Below are positions 52,961 to 61,536 of a stretch of 64,000 bases of DNA, piece after piece. The DNA is from Pseudonocardia halophobica (GTDB lineage: Bacteria > Actinomycetota > Actinomycetes > Mycobacteriales > Pseudonocardiaceae), in contig NZ_BSFQ01000030.1 in the NCBI RefSeq assembly GCF_027922425.1, positions 26,779 to 90,778 on the forward strand, in the 5' to 3' direction. The position numbers and the translations under genes are program-made. The notes under the pieces were generated by a model that had not been told where the DNA came from, made no database searches, and saw only the letters and a list, made by a program, of their open reading frames with translations. The number at the start of each line of letters is the position of its first letter. The first letter of the stretch is position 1.

Positions 52961-54394
52961 GTGGGGACCGTCGCGGTCTCGGCCGAGGAGTTCGCCGCCG
53001 TCCCACCCGAGGTGGTGTTCGACCGCTTCGGCGGCGGCACCGGGGCGGGCTGGCTGTTCGACGCCGCCTGCGACCGGATCGCCGTCGGCGCGGTGGTCAC
53101 GCTGCGGGTCCCGCTGGGCGGGGCGGGACCGGTCGACGTCCTCGGCCGGATCAGCGCGCTGCGCCGCCCCACCTCGCTCACCGTGAGCCACGACCAGCCC
53201 TGGCGCGGCCGGATCCGGCTCCGGTTCACCCCCGCACCCGGCGGTACCCGGATCCGGCTGCACGCCGAGATCGACGAACGCGGGCTGGAGTGGCTCATGC
53301 GCCGGCAGGGCCTGCCGGTCCGGCCGGGAGCCGCGGCGGGGCCCCGGATCGGCCTGCTGACCAGCAAGTCCGGCCCGGGCAGCCTCTTCGCCGCGGCCAC
53401 CGAGAACGTGGCGACCCTCGCCCTCGAGGAGATCAACGGCGACGGCGGGGTCGCCGGCAGGCCCGTCGAGCTGCTCGTCGCCGACGACGCGACCGACCCG
53501 GCGACCGGCGCCGTCGAGGCACTCCGGCTCGTCCGCTCGGGCTGCTCGACCGTCTTCACCATGACCACCTCGGCCACCTACGACGCGGTGTCGGCCGCCC
53601 TCGGCGACTCCGGGGCCCTCGTCGTGCAGTCGCACATGAACGAGGGCGGCGGGGAGAGCCGGCTGCGGATCCGGCTCGGCGAGCGGCCGGCCCGCCAGCT
53701 GGCCGCCGCGGCCACCCCGCTGATGCGCGCGGCCGGGGGCCGCCGCTGGTTCCTCGCCGGCAACGACTACGTGTGGCCGCGGGAGGTCAACGCGGCCGCC
53801 CGGGCGGTGCTGCCCGCCGTGGGCGCCGAGCTGGTCGGCGAGCGGTACGCGCCGCTGGGGACCGAGGACTTCGCGCCGATCGTCGAGACGATCGCGGCCT
53901 CGGGGGCCGACGTCGTGCTCAACTCGTTCGTGGGGGCGGACTCCGCCGCGTTCGAGCGGCAGTGCCACGCCATGGGGCTGCGGGACCGCGCGCTGAGCCT
54001 CGGCCCGGCGCTCGACGAGGTCACGCTGGAGCGGGTCGGCGCCCCGGCCGCCACGGGGATCCACGGGGTCTCCGGGTACTTCCAGCAGCTCGACACCGAG
54101 GGCAACGGCACGCTGCTGCAGCGCTACCGCGCGACCTTCGGCCCGTGGGCCCCGCCGCTGTCCACGTTGACCGAGTCCGTGTTCGAGGCGATCCACATGT
54201 GGGCGGCGGCCGCCCGGCGGGCCCGCACCACGGACCCCGGCCCGGTCGCTGACGCGATGCGCGTGGGGCGCTACGAGTTCCCGCGCGGCACGGTGACGCT
54301 CGACGGCACGGACCTGGTGCAGCAGCAGCTCTACCTGGCCGAGGCCCGCGGGACGAGCTTCGCGGCCCTGTGTCCGGCGGACGTCGCCGGGTGA
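52961..54394 (+). CDS. AmiC-like amide sensor fused to an SRPBCC domain
   Basis: A 477-residue protein with no signal peptide. Residues ~1-120 look like an SRPBCC/AHSA1 domain (AAVPPEVVFDRFGGGTGAGW, SLTVSHDQPW, GGTRIRLHAEIDERG). Residues ~127-475 are a type I periplasmic-binding fold of the AmiC/FmdD kind (PRIGLLTSKSGPGSLFAAA, LALEEINGDGGVAGRPVELL). As in AmiC it probably acts inside the cell as the amide sensor (NhlC role). SRPBCC domains are often encoded next to ArsR regulators; here the domain has been joined to the sensor. Confidence 0.75.
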   Translation: MGTVAVSAEEFAAVPPEVVFDRFGGGTGAGWLFDAACDRIAVGAVVTLRVPLGGAGPVDVLGRISALRRPTSLTVSHDQPWRGRIRLRFTPAPGGTRIRLHAEIDERGLEWLMRRQGLPVRPGAAAGPRIGLLTSKSGPGSLFAAATENVATLALEEINGDGGVAGRPVELLVADDATDPATGAVEALRLVRSGCSTVFTMTTSATYDAVSAALGDSGALVVQSHMNEGGGESRLRIRLGERPARQLAAAATPLMRAAGGRRWFLAGNDYVWPREVNAAARAVLPAVGAELVGERYAPLGTEDFAPIVETIAASGADVVLNSFVGADSAAFERQCHAMGLRDRALSLGPALDEVTLERVGAPAATGIHGVSGYFQQLDTEGNGTLLQRYRATFGPWAPPLSTLTESVFEAIHMWAAAARRARTTDPGPVADAMRVGRYEFPRGTVTLDGTDLVQQQLYLAEARGTSFAALCPADVAG

Positions 54395-54399
54395 ACACC

Positions 54400-54427
54400 G
54401 TGTCAACGCGTCAAGAACCGTTGACAC
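54400..54427. promoter_or_regulatory. Operator-like palindrome at the nitrile hydratase promoter
   Basis: Perfect 9-bp arms GTGTCAACG and CGTTGACAC with a 10-bp centre. The right arm contains the -35 hexamer TTGACA, so a repressor bound here would block the promoter. The ArsR-type regulator is the likely binder. Confidence 0.6.
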
Positions 54428-54450
54428 GATGTGACCCATGTCCCTAGCGT
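54421..54450 (+). promoter_or_regulatory. Promoter of the amidase-nitrile hydratase operon
   Basis: TTGACA (54421-54426), 18-bp spacer, TAGCGT (54445-54450); the amidase start follows ~28 nt after the predicted first base. This is one of the best -35 boxes in the window. Confidence 0.6.
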
Positions 54451-54484
54451 CCTCGAGCGGATCCACCCGACCCGAGGAGTGCAC

Positions 54485-56029
54485 GTGGCGATCCCTCCCC
54501 CCGATGCCGCCCGGCTGGCGGCGCTGAACGAGCACCACGCCTTCGGGCTGTCCGAGGCCGAGCTGGCCGAGTACGCGCCCGCGGTGGCGGCGACCCTGGC
54601 CGCGTCCGAGCGCGTCGAGGAGCTCTACGCCGCGACCGCCCCGTCCACACCGGACCGGGCCTGGTCGCAGCCGGCGGACAACCCGCTCGGCGCCTGGTAC
54701 GTCACCACCTCGATCCCCGGCGCGGCCGAGGGCCCGCTGGCCGGCAGGACGGTGGCGGTCAAGGACAACGTCGCCGTCGCGGGCGTGCCGATGATGAACG
54801 GCTCGCGCACGGTGGAGGGGTTCGTCCCGACCCGCGACGCCACCGTCGTCACCCGGCTGCTGGCGGCCGGCGCGACGGTCGCCGGCAAGGCGGTGTGCGA
54901 GGACCTGTGCTTCTCCGGGGCCAGCTTCACCTCCCACCCGGGCCCGGTGCGCAACCCGTGGGACCCCGCGCGCAACGCCGGCGGCTCGTCGTCGGGCAGC
55001 GCGGCGCTGGTCGTGACCGGCACGGTGGACCTCGCCGTGGGCGGGGACCAGGGCGGCTCGGTGCGCATCCCGGCCGCGTTCTGCGGCGGGGTCGGGCACA
55101 AGCCCACCCACGGGCTGGTGCCCTACACCGGCGCGTTCCCGATCGAGCAGACCATCGACCACCTCGGCCCGATCACCCGCACGGTCGCCGACGCGGCGGC
55201 GATGCTCACCGTGCTGGCCGGGGTCGACGGGCTCGACCCGCGCCAGCCCACCACCCTCGACGCCGTCGACTACACCGCCGCCCTCGCCACCCCGGCCGAC
55301 GGACTGCGGATCGGCGTGGTCGGGCAGGGCTTCGGCACCCCGGTCAGCGACCCGGGCGTGGACGAGGCGGTGCGCGCCGCCGTCGAGACCCTCCGCCGGG
55401 CCGGGCTGGTCGCCGAGGACGTGTCGATCCCCTGGCACGCCGACGCGATGGCGGTCTGGAACGTGATCGCCACCGAGGGCGCGGCGTTCCAGATGCTCGA
55501 CGGCAACGGCTACGGCATGAACTCCCAGGGCCTCTACGACCCCGAGCTGATCGCGCACTACGCGGCCGGCCGGATCGCCCGGGGCGCGGAGCTGTCGAAG
55601 ACGGTGAAGCTGGTCGGGCTCTCGGGCCGCTACACCTTCGAGCAGGGCGGTGGGAAGTACTACGCGATGGCCCGCAACCTCGCCCTCGAGCTGCGCAAGG
55701 CCTACGACGACGCGCTGTCGGCCCACGACGTGCTGGTCATGCCGACCCTGCCCTACACCGCCCGCGAGCTGCTGCCGCTCGACGCGCCGTTGGAGACCTA
55801 CCTGCCCACGGCGCTGTCCATGATCGGCAACACCGCGCCGTTCGACGTCAGCGGCCACCCCGCCGTCAGCGTGCCCGCCGGGCTGGTCGACGGGCTCCCG
55901 GCCGGGCTGATGATCGTCGGCAGGCGGTTCGACGACGCGACGGTCCTGCGCGTCGCCCACACCTTCGAGCAGGCCGTCGGCGGCTTCCCCGCCCCGCCGG
56001 CCCTGACCACGGCGGGAGGCCGGGCGTGA
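54485..56029 (+). CDS. Amidase (amidase-signature family)
   Basis: A 514-residue enzyme that hydrolyses the amide made by nitrile hydratase to a carboxylate and ammonia. The Ser-cisSer-Lys triad is visible: Lys93 (VAVKDN), cis-Ser168 (GGSSSGSA) and Ser192 (GGDQGGSVRIPA). Spacing matches the nitrile-hydratase-linked Rhodococcus amidase. GAGGAG lies 5 nt before the chosen GTG. Its stop overlaps the beta-subunit start (GTGA). Confidence 0.93.
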   Translation: MAIPPPDAARLAALNEHHAFGLSEAELAEYAPAVAATLAASERVEELYAATAPSTPDRAWSQPADNPLGAWYVTTSIPGAAEGPLAGRTVAVKDNVAVAGVPMMNGSRTVEGFVPTRDATVVTRLLAAGATVAGKAVCEDLCFSGASFTSHPGPVRNPWDPARNAGGSSSGSAALVVTGTVDLAVGGDQGGSVRIPAAFCGGVGHKPTHGLVPYTGAFPIEQTIDHLGPITRTVADAAAMLTVLAGVDGLDPRQPTTLDAVDYTAALATPADGLRIGVVGQGFGTPVSDPGVDEAVRAAVETLRRAGLVAEDVSIPWHADAMAVWNVIATEGAAFQMLDGNGYGMNSQGLYDPELIAHYAAGRIARGAELSKTVKLVGLSGRYTFEQGGGKYYAMARNLALELRKAYDDALSAHDVLVMPTLPYTARELLPLDAPLETYLPTALSMIGNTAPFDVSGHPAVSVPAGLVDGLPAGLMIVGRRFDDATVLRVAHTFEQAVGGFPAPPALTTAGGRA

Positions 56030-56721
56030 ACGGCGTCTTCGATCTCGGCGGCACGGACGGTCTCGGCCCGGTCCGCACCGATCCCGACGAGCCCGTGTTC
56101 CGCGCGGAGTGGGAGAAGGCCGCGTTCGCGATGTTCGCGACCTGCTTCCGCGCGGGGTTCTTCAACGTCGACCAGTTCCGGCACGGCATCGAGAAGATGG
56201 ACCCGGCCGAGTACCTGCTGTCGAACTACTACGAGCACTGGACCCACACCGTCGAGCACTACGCCGAACGGGCGGGCGCGATCGACCCGTCCGAGCTCGA
56301 GAAGCGCACCCGGTACTACCTGGAGAACCCGGACGCACCGCTCCCCGAGCGGAGCGACCCCGAGCTGCTGGCCTTCGTCGACGGCGCGATCAAGGCGGGC
56401 GCACCGGCCACCCGGGAGTCCGACAAGATCGCGAGGTTCGCGGTGGGCGACACGGTGACGGTCGCGACCGACAGCCCCGAGGGCCACACCCGGAGGGCCC
56501 GGTACATCCGCGGGCGGACCGGCGTGATCACCGGGGCGCACGGCACGTTCATCTACCCCGACACCGCCGGCAACGGGCTCGGCGACTGTCCCGAGCACGT
56601 CTACACCGTGAAGTTCACCGCCACCGAGCTCTGGGGCGACGGGACCGGCGACCCGAACGCCGTCGTCTACTTCGACGTCTGGGAGCCCTACCTCACCCCC
56701 GCCTCCCCCGAAGGAGCCTGA
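56026..56721 (+). CDS. Nitrile hydratase subunit beta
   Basis: A 231-residue subunit. MNGVFDLGGTDGLGPV at the start, the helical WEKAAFAMFATCFRAG region, and the C-terminal SH3-like barrel (FAVGDTVTVATDSP, GRTGVITGAHGTFIYPDTAG, VYFDVWEPYL) are typical. It contacts the metal centre of alpha through its conserved arginines. The beta-before-alpha order is the usual one for cobalt-type enzymes. It is coupled to the amidase gene by a GTGA overlap. Confidence 0.95.
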   Translation: MNGVFDLGGTDGLGPVRTDPDEPVFRAEWEKAAFAMFATCFRAGFFNVDQFRHGIEKMDPAEYLLSNYYEHWTHTVEHYAERAGAIDPSELEKRTRYYLENPDAPLPERSDPELLAFVDGAIKAGAPATRESDKIARFAVGDTVTVATDSPEGHTRRARYIRGRTGVITGAHGTFIYPDTAGNGLGDCPEHVYTVKFTATELWGDGTGDPNAVVYFDVWEPYLTPASPEGA

Positions 56722-56722
56722 C

Positions 56723-57337
56723 ATGGCCGAACCGACGGACACCCCGCTGCGCTCCCAGGAGGAGATCGCCGCGCGGGTCAAGGCCCTCGAGGCCCTGCTG
56801 ATCGAGAAGGGCGTGATGACCACCGAGGCCGTCGACCGGATGGCCGAGGTCTACGAGAACGAGGTCGGGCCGCAGCTCGGCGCGCAGGTCGTCGCACGGG
56901 CGTGGACCGATCCCGAGTTCAGGGCGCGGCTGCTGGAGAATGCCACCGCCGCGTGCGCCGAGATGGGCATCGGCGGCCTCCAGGGCGAGGACATGATCGT
57001 CGTCGAGAACACCGACACGGTGCACAACGCGATCGTCTGCACCCTCTGCTCGTGCTACCCGTGGCCCGTCCTGGGCCTGCCGCCGAACTGGTACAAGGCC
57101 CCGGCCTACCGGGCGCGGATCGTGCGCGAGCCGCGGAAGGTCCTCGCCGAGGACTTCGGCTTCCCGATCCCCGACGACGTCGAGATCCGCATCTGGGACT
57201 CCAGCGCCGAGCTGCGCTACTGGGTCCTGCCGCAGCGCCCGGCGGGCACCGAGGACCTGGGAGCCTTCGAGCTCGCGGCGCTCGTGACCCGGGACTCGAT
57301 GATCGGCGTCGGCCCGGTGAAGGCGGCGGGCGCGTGA
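56723..57337 (+). CDS. Nitrile hydratase subunit alpha, cobalt type
   Basis: A 204-residue catalytic subunit. The metal motif is VCTLCSCYPWPVLGLPP: Cys106, Cys109, Ser110 and Cys111, two of which are oxidised in the mature enzyme. Thr after the first Cys is the hallmark of Co(III) enzymes; iron enzymes have Ser there. With beta it hydrates nitriles to amides in the cytoplasm. Its ATG follows the beta stop by one base. Confidence 0.96.
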   Translation: MAEPTDTPLRSQEEIAARVKALEALLIEKGVMTTEAVDRMAEVYENEVGPQLGAQVVARAWTDPEFRARLLENATAACAEMGIGGLQGEDMIVVENTDTVHNAIVCTLCSCYPWPVLGLPPNWYKAPAYRARIVREPRKVLAEDFGFPIPDDVEIRIWDSSAELRYWVLPQRPAGTEDLGAFELAALVTRDSMIGVGPVKAAGA

Positions 57338-57741
57338 GGCCCGACGCCACCGAGCTCGGCGACGCCCGCCGGCGCGTCGAGCAGCTGGTCCGTGGGATGC
57401 CGGGCGGCGACGCCGACTCCCGGTCCTTCGAGGAGCCCTGGGAGCTGCGGGCCTTCGCCATGGCGGTCGCGGCCTACCACGAGGGCCACTACGAGTGGAG
57501 CGAGTTCCAGCTCTCGCTGATCGAGTCCATCCGCCGCTGGGAGGAGGGCGAGGGCGGCGAGCCGTGGAGCTACTACGCCCACTGGCTCGAGGCGCTGGAG
57601 ACCGTCCTCGCCGCCAGCGGTGCACTCTCGGACTCCCTCGCGCTCGACGAGCGCACCCGCCAGGTGCTGACCACGCCGCGCAACGCCGACCATCACCACG
57701 CCCACCGGGAGCCCGTCGCGGTCTCCCCCGCGACCCGGTGA
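57334..57741 (+). CDS. Nitrile hydratase accessory protein (NhlE/P14K-like)
   Basis: A 135-residue protein resembling the N-terminal part of a beta subunit (FEEPWELRAFAMAVAAYHEG, EWSEFQLSLIESIRRWE, YYAHWLEALETVLA). In Rhodococcus such proteins insert cobalt into alpha by subunit swapping. The tail here has the run DHHHAHRE, a plausible cobalt-holding site. It is coupled to the alpha gene by GTGA. No NhlF-type cobalt transporter gene follows. Confidence 0.87.
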   Translation: MRPDATELGDARRRVEQLVRGMPGGDADSRSFEEPWELRAFAMAVAAYHEGHYEWSEFQLSLIESIRRWEEGEGGEPWSYYAHWLEALETVLAASGALSDSLALDERTRQVLTTPRNADHHHAHREPVAVSPATR

Positions 57742-57755
57742 GCACGACCTGACCC

Positions 57756-57795
57756 CCGCCCGGCCCGCCGCGCCCCCTCCCGGCGGGCCGGGCGG
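57756..57795. terminator. Bidirectional terminator after the nitrile hydratase operon
   Basis: A 15-bp G/C stem (CCGCCCGGCCCGCCG and its complement) with a 10-nt loop, between two convergent genes. Confidence 0.85.
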
Positions 57796-57798
57796 CTC

Positions 57799-59382
57799 TC
57801 ACCAGCGGTTGCGGAGGCGGTCCCGCCAGGGGCGGCCGTCGGGGTCGTAGAGCAGGCGGTAGGCGGGGACGGCCCACAGCTTGGTCGGCCGCGAGAGGCG
57901 TTCGGGCTCGTGGTGGCGCAGCTGCCCGGGCGGGCGCGGGCCGCGGCGGCCGCCGCGGTGCCAGTCGTCGAGCGCGGTCGCGGCCTCCTCGACGGCCCGG
58001 ACGGCGGAGGCCGGGTCGACGAGGTCGGCGTCGTCGCCGTCGGACCGCTCCAGGTGCTCGCGCAGCAGCCGCAGGCGCAGTGCGCGGGCGAAGATCCGCG
58101 CCCCGTCGCCGAGCCCGCCGATGTCGACGGGCGCGCGCTCGTCCCGGGCCTCGTCCAGCACGGCGGCGGTCAGCTCGCTGTCGTGGCTCCACGAGCGACG
58201 GTTGAGGTTGGCGCTGCCCACCGCGGCCCAGACGTCGTCGACCACGGCGGCCTTGGCATGCACGTACACCGGCGTGCCGTCCCGGTTCTCCAGGTCGAAC
58301 ACGTGCACCCGGTCCGCGGCGGCCCGCCGGCACGTCTCGATCGCCTGCAGCCGGCCCACCTGGTTCGGCGGCAGGGCGAGCCGGCCGTCGACGTCGGGGT
58401 GCCGCGGCACCACGACCAGCAGGTGCAGCTCCGGGCTGCGGCGCAGCGCCGCGGCGAACAGGTGCGCGACGTGCGGCGACCACATGTACTGGTCCTGCAC
58501 GAAGACCAGGCGGCGGGCCCGGCGCAGCGCCTTCGCGTACCCGCGCGCCACCGATCGCTCCCCGCGGGGCGCGAACGGGTAGCCCGGGCGGATCGCCGGG
58601 TAGGTGCGCAGGACCTGGACCGCGGCCGTGCCGGCCGGACCCGGATCCGCGGGCCGCTCCGGGAGCGGGTCCGCGCGCAGGTCCGCGTGGCGCACGGCGT
58701 CCCGGATCCGCGCGATCGGATTGTGCGTGTCGAGCGAGTGCGGGTCCTCCCACCGCTCCCGGAAGACCTGGTCGAGCAGCCCGACGGCCGGCCCGCGCAC
58801 CTCGAGCTGCAGGTCGTGCCAGGGCGGGGTGTCCCCGTAGGCGGGGTTCATCGGCAGGCCCTGGCCGTCGCCGCCGTGGTCGTGGTCGTCGCCGCGGGAG
58901 TGGCACAGGTCGATCCCGCCGACGAAGGCGACGTCCCGCGCCGGCTCGCCGACGCGGCGCAGCACCACGAGCTTCTGGTGGTGCGACCCGGCCCGCCGCA
59001 CCCGCTGGTCGAGCAGCACCTCGCCGCCGGCGTCGCCCACCTCGTCCCCCAGCTGCCGGTTCTCCTCCTCGCTGTAGGCCAGCTCGTCGGTGTGCGAGCG
59101 CCACATCAGCCCCTTGACGACGACGCCGCGCCGCGCGGCCGCGGCGAACAGCTCGCCCACCGTGGGACCGTCCGGCGTGAGCCGCTCGTCGGCGTCGCCG
59201 CGCCAGTCGGTGAAGAACAGGTGGTCGCCCGGGCCGAGCGCGGACACCTCCTCGACCAGCCGCGGGAAGTAGCACGCCCCGTCGACCAGCGGGCGGACCA
59301 CGTTGCCGGTGCACCAGGCCGGCAGTCGGCAGGCGGGGTTGCCCCGTTCCCCGTCGCCGAGGAACCAGTCGTCGAGCCCCAT
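57799..59382 (-). CDS. Phospholipase D-like (HKD) protein
   Basis: A 527-residue protein with two phospholipase D half-sites: SHHQKLVVLRRVG near residue 133 and VHAKAAVVDDVWAAVGSANL in the second half. Other conserved parts are FTDWRGDADERL and VFVQDQYMWSPHVAHL. It has no clear signal peptide. The usual reaction is hydrolysis or transfer of a phosphodiester via a covalent His intermediate; the lipid substrate is unknown. The first HKD lacks a clearly placed Asp, which should be checked. Confidence 0.82.
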   Translation of the reverse strand: MGLDDWFLGDGERGNPACRLPAWCTGNVVRPLVDGACYFPRLVEEVSALGPGDHLFFTDWRGDADERLTPDGPTVGELFAAAARRGVVVKGLMWRSHTDELAYSEEENRQLGDEVGDAGGEVLLDQRVRRAGSHHQKLVVLRRVGEPARDVAFVGGIDLCHSRGDDHDHGGDGQGLPMNPAYGDTPPWHDLQLEVRGPAVGLLDQVFRERWEDPHSLDTHNPIARIRDAVRHADLRADPLPERPADPGPAGTAAVQVLRTYPAIRPGYPFAPRGERSVARGYAKALRRARRLVFVQDQYMWSPHVAHLFAAALRRSPELHLLVVVPRHPDVDGRLALPPNQVGRLQAIETCRRAAADRVHVFDLENRDGTPVYVHAKAAVVDDVWAAVGSANLNRRSWSHDSELTAAVLDEARDERAPVDIGGLGDGARIFARALRLRLLREHLERSDGDDADLVDPASAVRAVEEAATALDDWHRGGRRGPRPPGQLRHHEPERLSRPTKLWAVPAYRLLYDPDGRPWRDRLRNRW

Positions 59383-59446
59383 CCGCGCACCTCCCCGGCC
59401 GGACTCTCGCGCCTCGGCACGGATCCGACAACCCGGGAGGCTTGCA

Positions 59447-59463
59447 TAGTGTCGCCGACACTA
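59447..59463. promoter_or_regulatory. PadR operator candidate
   Basis: Perfect inverted repeat TAGTGTC-GCC-GACACTA just upstream of the -10 box TAGTTT (59465-59470). A third half-site, CGACACTA, runs into the ATG at 59478. This layout suggests tight autorepression. Confidence 0.6.
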
Positions 59464-59477
59464 GTAGTTTCGACACT

Positions 59478-60071
59478 ATGACCCAGCGGTCCGGACTCGC
59501 CCTCGCCGTGCTCGCCCTGGCGGCGGAGCGGCCGATGCACCCGTACCGGATGCAGCAGCTCATCCGGGAGCGCGGCAAGGACCAGGTGATCAACGTCGGG
59601 CAGCGGTCCCAGCTGTACAAGACGATCGACCGGCTGGTGCGGGACGGTCTGCTGGTCGAGCAGGCGACCGAGCGGGAGCACGCGCGGCCGGAGCGCACGG
59701 TCTACACGGCGACCGAGGCCGGGGTGCGCACGGCGGTGGAGTGGACGGTCGACATGCTCGCGGCCCCGCGCCGCGACTTCCCGGAGTTCACCGCGGCCCT
59801 GGCCTACCTGCCGTTGATCACCCCGGAGGTGGCGCTCGAGGCGCTCGGGACCCGGCTCGCGAGCCGCAGGGCCGAGCTCGAGCGGCTGCGCGCCGACCTG
59901 GCCGGCGCCGGGCACCTGCCCCGGCTCGTGCTGATCGAGGGCGAGTACGCCGTCGCCCTGCTCGAGACGGACGTCCGCTGGATCGCCTCCCTCGTCGACG
60001 ACCTGCGCAGCGGGGCGCTGACCTGGGACCGGGAGGAACTGCTCGAACTCGCCGAGAAGTTCGAGACCTGA
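59478..60071 (+). CDS. PadR family transcriptional regulator
   Basis: A 197-residue regulator. The winged helix is at ~5-85 (ALAVLALAAERPMHPYRMQQ, SQLYKTIDRLVRDGLL, YTATEAGVRTAVEW) and the C-terminal dimerisation helix is rich in Arg/Glu/Leu. A -10 box ends 7 nt before the ATG. The FAD monooxygenase gene follows after 36 nt and is the likely target, giving a substrate-inducible pair. Confidence 0.9.
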   Translation: MTQRSGLALAVLALAAERPMHPYRMQQLIRERGKDQVINVGQRSQLYKTIDRLVRDGLLVEQATEREHARPERTVYTATEAGVRTAVEWTVDMLAAPRRDFPEFTAALAYLPLITPEVALEALGTRLASRRAELERLRADLAGAGHLPRLVLIEGEYAVALLETDVRWIASLVDDLRSGALTWDREELLELAEKFET

Positions 60072-60107
60072 TCGACCACACCCGAATCGACGACTCCGGG
60101 GGGAGCC

Positions 60108-61460
60108 ATGTCGAAAGAGCTGAGGACCATCGTGATCGGGGCGGGCACCGGGGGGATGTGCCTGGCCCACGGCCTGCGGCAGGCGGGCATGGAGGTCGCC
60201 GTCTACGAGCGGGACCGCACCCGCACGGGCGGCCTCAACGGCTACCGGGTGGGCATCTCGCCCAACGGCGCCCGGGCGCTGAAGGCCTGCCTGCCGCAGG
60301 ACCTGTTCGCCACGTTCGTCGCCACCACGGGCCTGCCGTACAGCTATCTCACGATGTACACGGAGCGATTTCGCGAACTGGTCGGCATGCGCTTCGACGA
60401 CCTGCCGCAGAGCGGGGACCGCCCCGAGGACCGCGACCACAACGTCAGCCGGATGACGCTGCGCCAGGTGCTGTTCACCGGCATGGAGGACGTGATCACG
60501 TTCGACAAGACGTTCACGCACTACGAGCAGCACGCCGACGGCACCGTCACCGCACACTTCGCCGACGGCGACTCCGCCACCGGGGACCTCCTGGTCGGTG
60601 CCGACGGTGCGAACTCCCGCGTCCGGAAGCAGTACCTGCCGCACGCGAGGCACACCGAGACCGGCCTGGTGGCGATCGGCGGGAAGGTCGCGCTGACCGA
60701 GCGGAACGCCGAGCTGCTGCCGGAGCGGGCGAGGGACGGGATGTCGATGCTGTTCGACCGGCGCGGACAGTTCGGGATCATCCACGCGATGCGGCTGCCC
60801 TGGCGGGACGGCGCCCCGCGGGAGGGCATCGGCGCCAGCGACGCCACGCTGATCGAGGCGTGGCCGGGCCTGCGCTACGACAACACCACGGACTACCTGT
60901 CCTGGGGCCTGTCGACCTCGCGCAGCCTCGCGGCGGCCGACGTCCTCGACCGCCGCGGCGAGGACCTGCACGAGGTCGCCCTGTCACTCACCGAGGACTG
61001 GGACCCGCGGTGGCGGGAGCTGGTGGCGACCTCGGATCCGACGGCCGCGCTGGCGTTGAGCATCCGCACGTCGGAGCCGGTGCCGGCGTGGCAGCCGAGC
61101 TGCGTGACCCTGGTCGGCGACGCGATCCACACCATGACGCCCGGCCGCGGCGCCGGCGCCAACACCGCGCTGCGCGACGCCCGCGAGCTGCGGGACCGGC
61201 TCGTCCGCGTCCGCGACGGCGAGCTCACCCGCGACGAGGCCGTCGGCGAGTACGAGGAGCTGATGCGCCGGTACTCCGCCCTGGCGGTGAAGGAGTCCCT
61301 GGAGTTCATGAACGACGACGGCACCGCCCGCCGCCCCGTCGTCGGTCCGCTGAGCGTGCTGGCCCAGCGCACCGCGCTGCGGGTGGTCAACCACCTCCCG
61401 CCGGTCAAGCGTCGGATGGCCGCGGGGATGCAGAAGGTGCGGGACTCCGAGCTGGTGTGA
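60108..61460 (+). CDS. FAD-dependent aromatic-type monooxygenase
   Basis: A 450-residue group A flavoprotein monooxygenase. The dinucleotide fold is IVIGAGTGGMCLAHGL, the DG-type motif is LLVGADGANSRVRK, and the GD motif is TLVGDAIHTMTPGRGAGANT. Homologues in actinobacteria hydroxylate polyketides, tetracyclines or other aromatics. Paired with a PadR regulator it may be a xenobiotic or antibiotic-modifying enzyme; the substrate is not known. GGGGGG-type ribosome site upstream. Confidence 0.87.
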   Translation: MSKELRTIVIGAGTGGMCLAHGLRQAGMEVAVYERDRTRTGGLNGYRVGISPNGARALKACLPQDLFATFVATTGLPYSYLTMYTERFRELVGMRFDDLPQSGDRPEDRDHNVSRMTLRQVLFTGMEDVITFDKTFTHYEQHADGTVTAHFADGDSATGDLLVGADGANSRVRKQYLPHARHTETGLVAIGGKVALTERNAELLPERARDGMSMLFDRRGQFGIIHAMRLPWRDGAPREGIGASDATLIEAWPGLRYDNTTDYLSWGLSTSRSLAAADVLDRRGEDLHEVALSLTEDWDPRWRELVATSDPTAALALSIRTSEPVPAWQPSCVTLVGDAIHTMTPGRGAGANTALRDARELRDRLVRVRDGELTRDEAVGEYEELMRRYSALAVKESLEFMNDDGTARRPVVGPLSVLAQRTALRVVNHLPPVKRRMAAGMQKVRDSELV

Positions 61461-61536
61461 CGCGGGTCGGTGCGCAGAGGGGGCCGGACCCGGCATCATG
61501 CGGTGCCCGCCCGTTCCCCTCCCGAGGAGCCCGCGC

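Noticed and set aside
52739..55960. A 1073-codon minus-strand frame over the nitrile hydratase regulators and amidase
   Set aside because: It is opposite to well-supported genes with intact motifs; composition-driven shadow.
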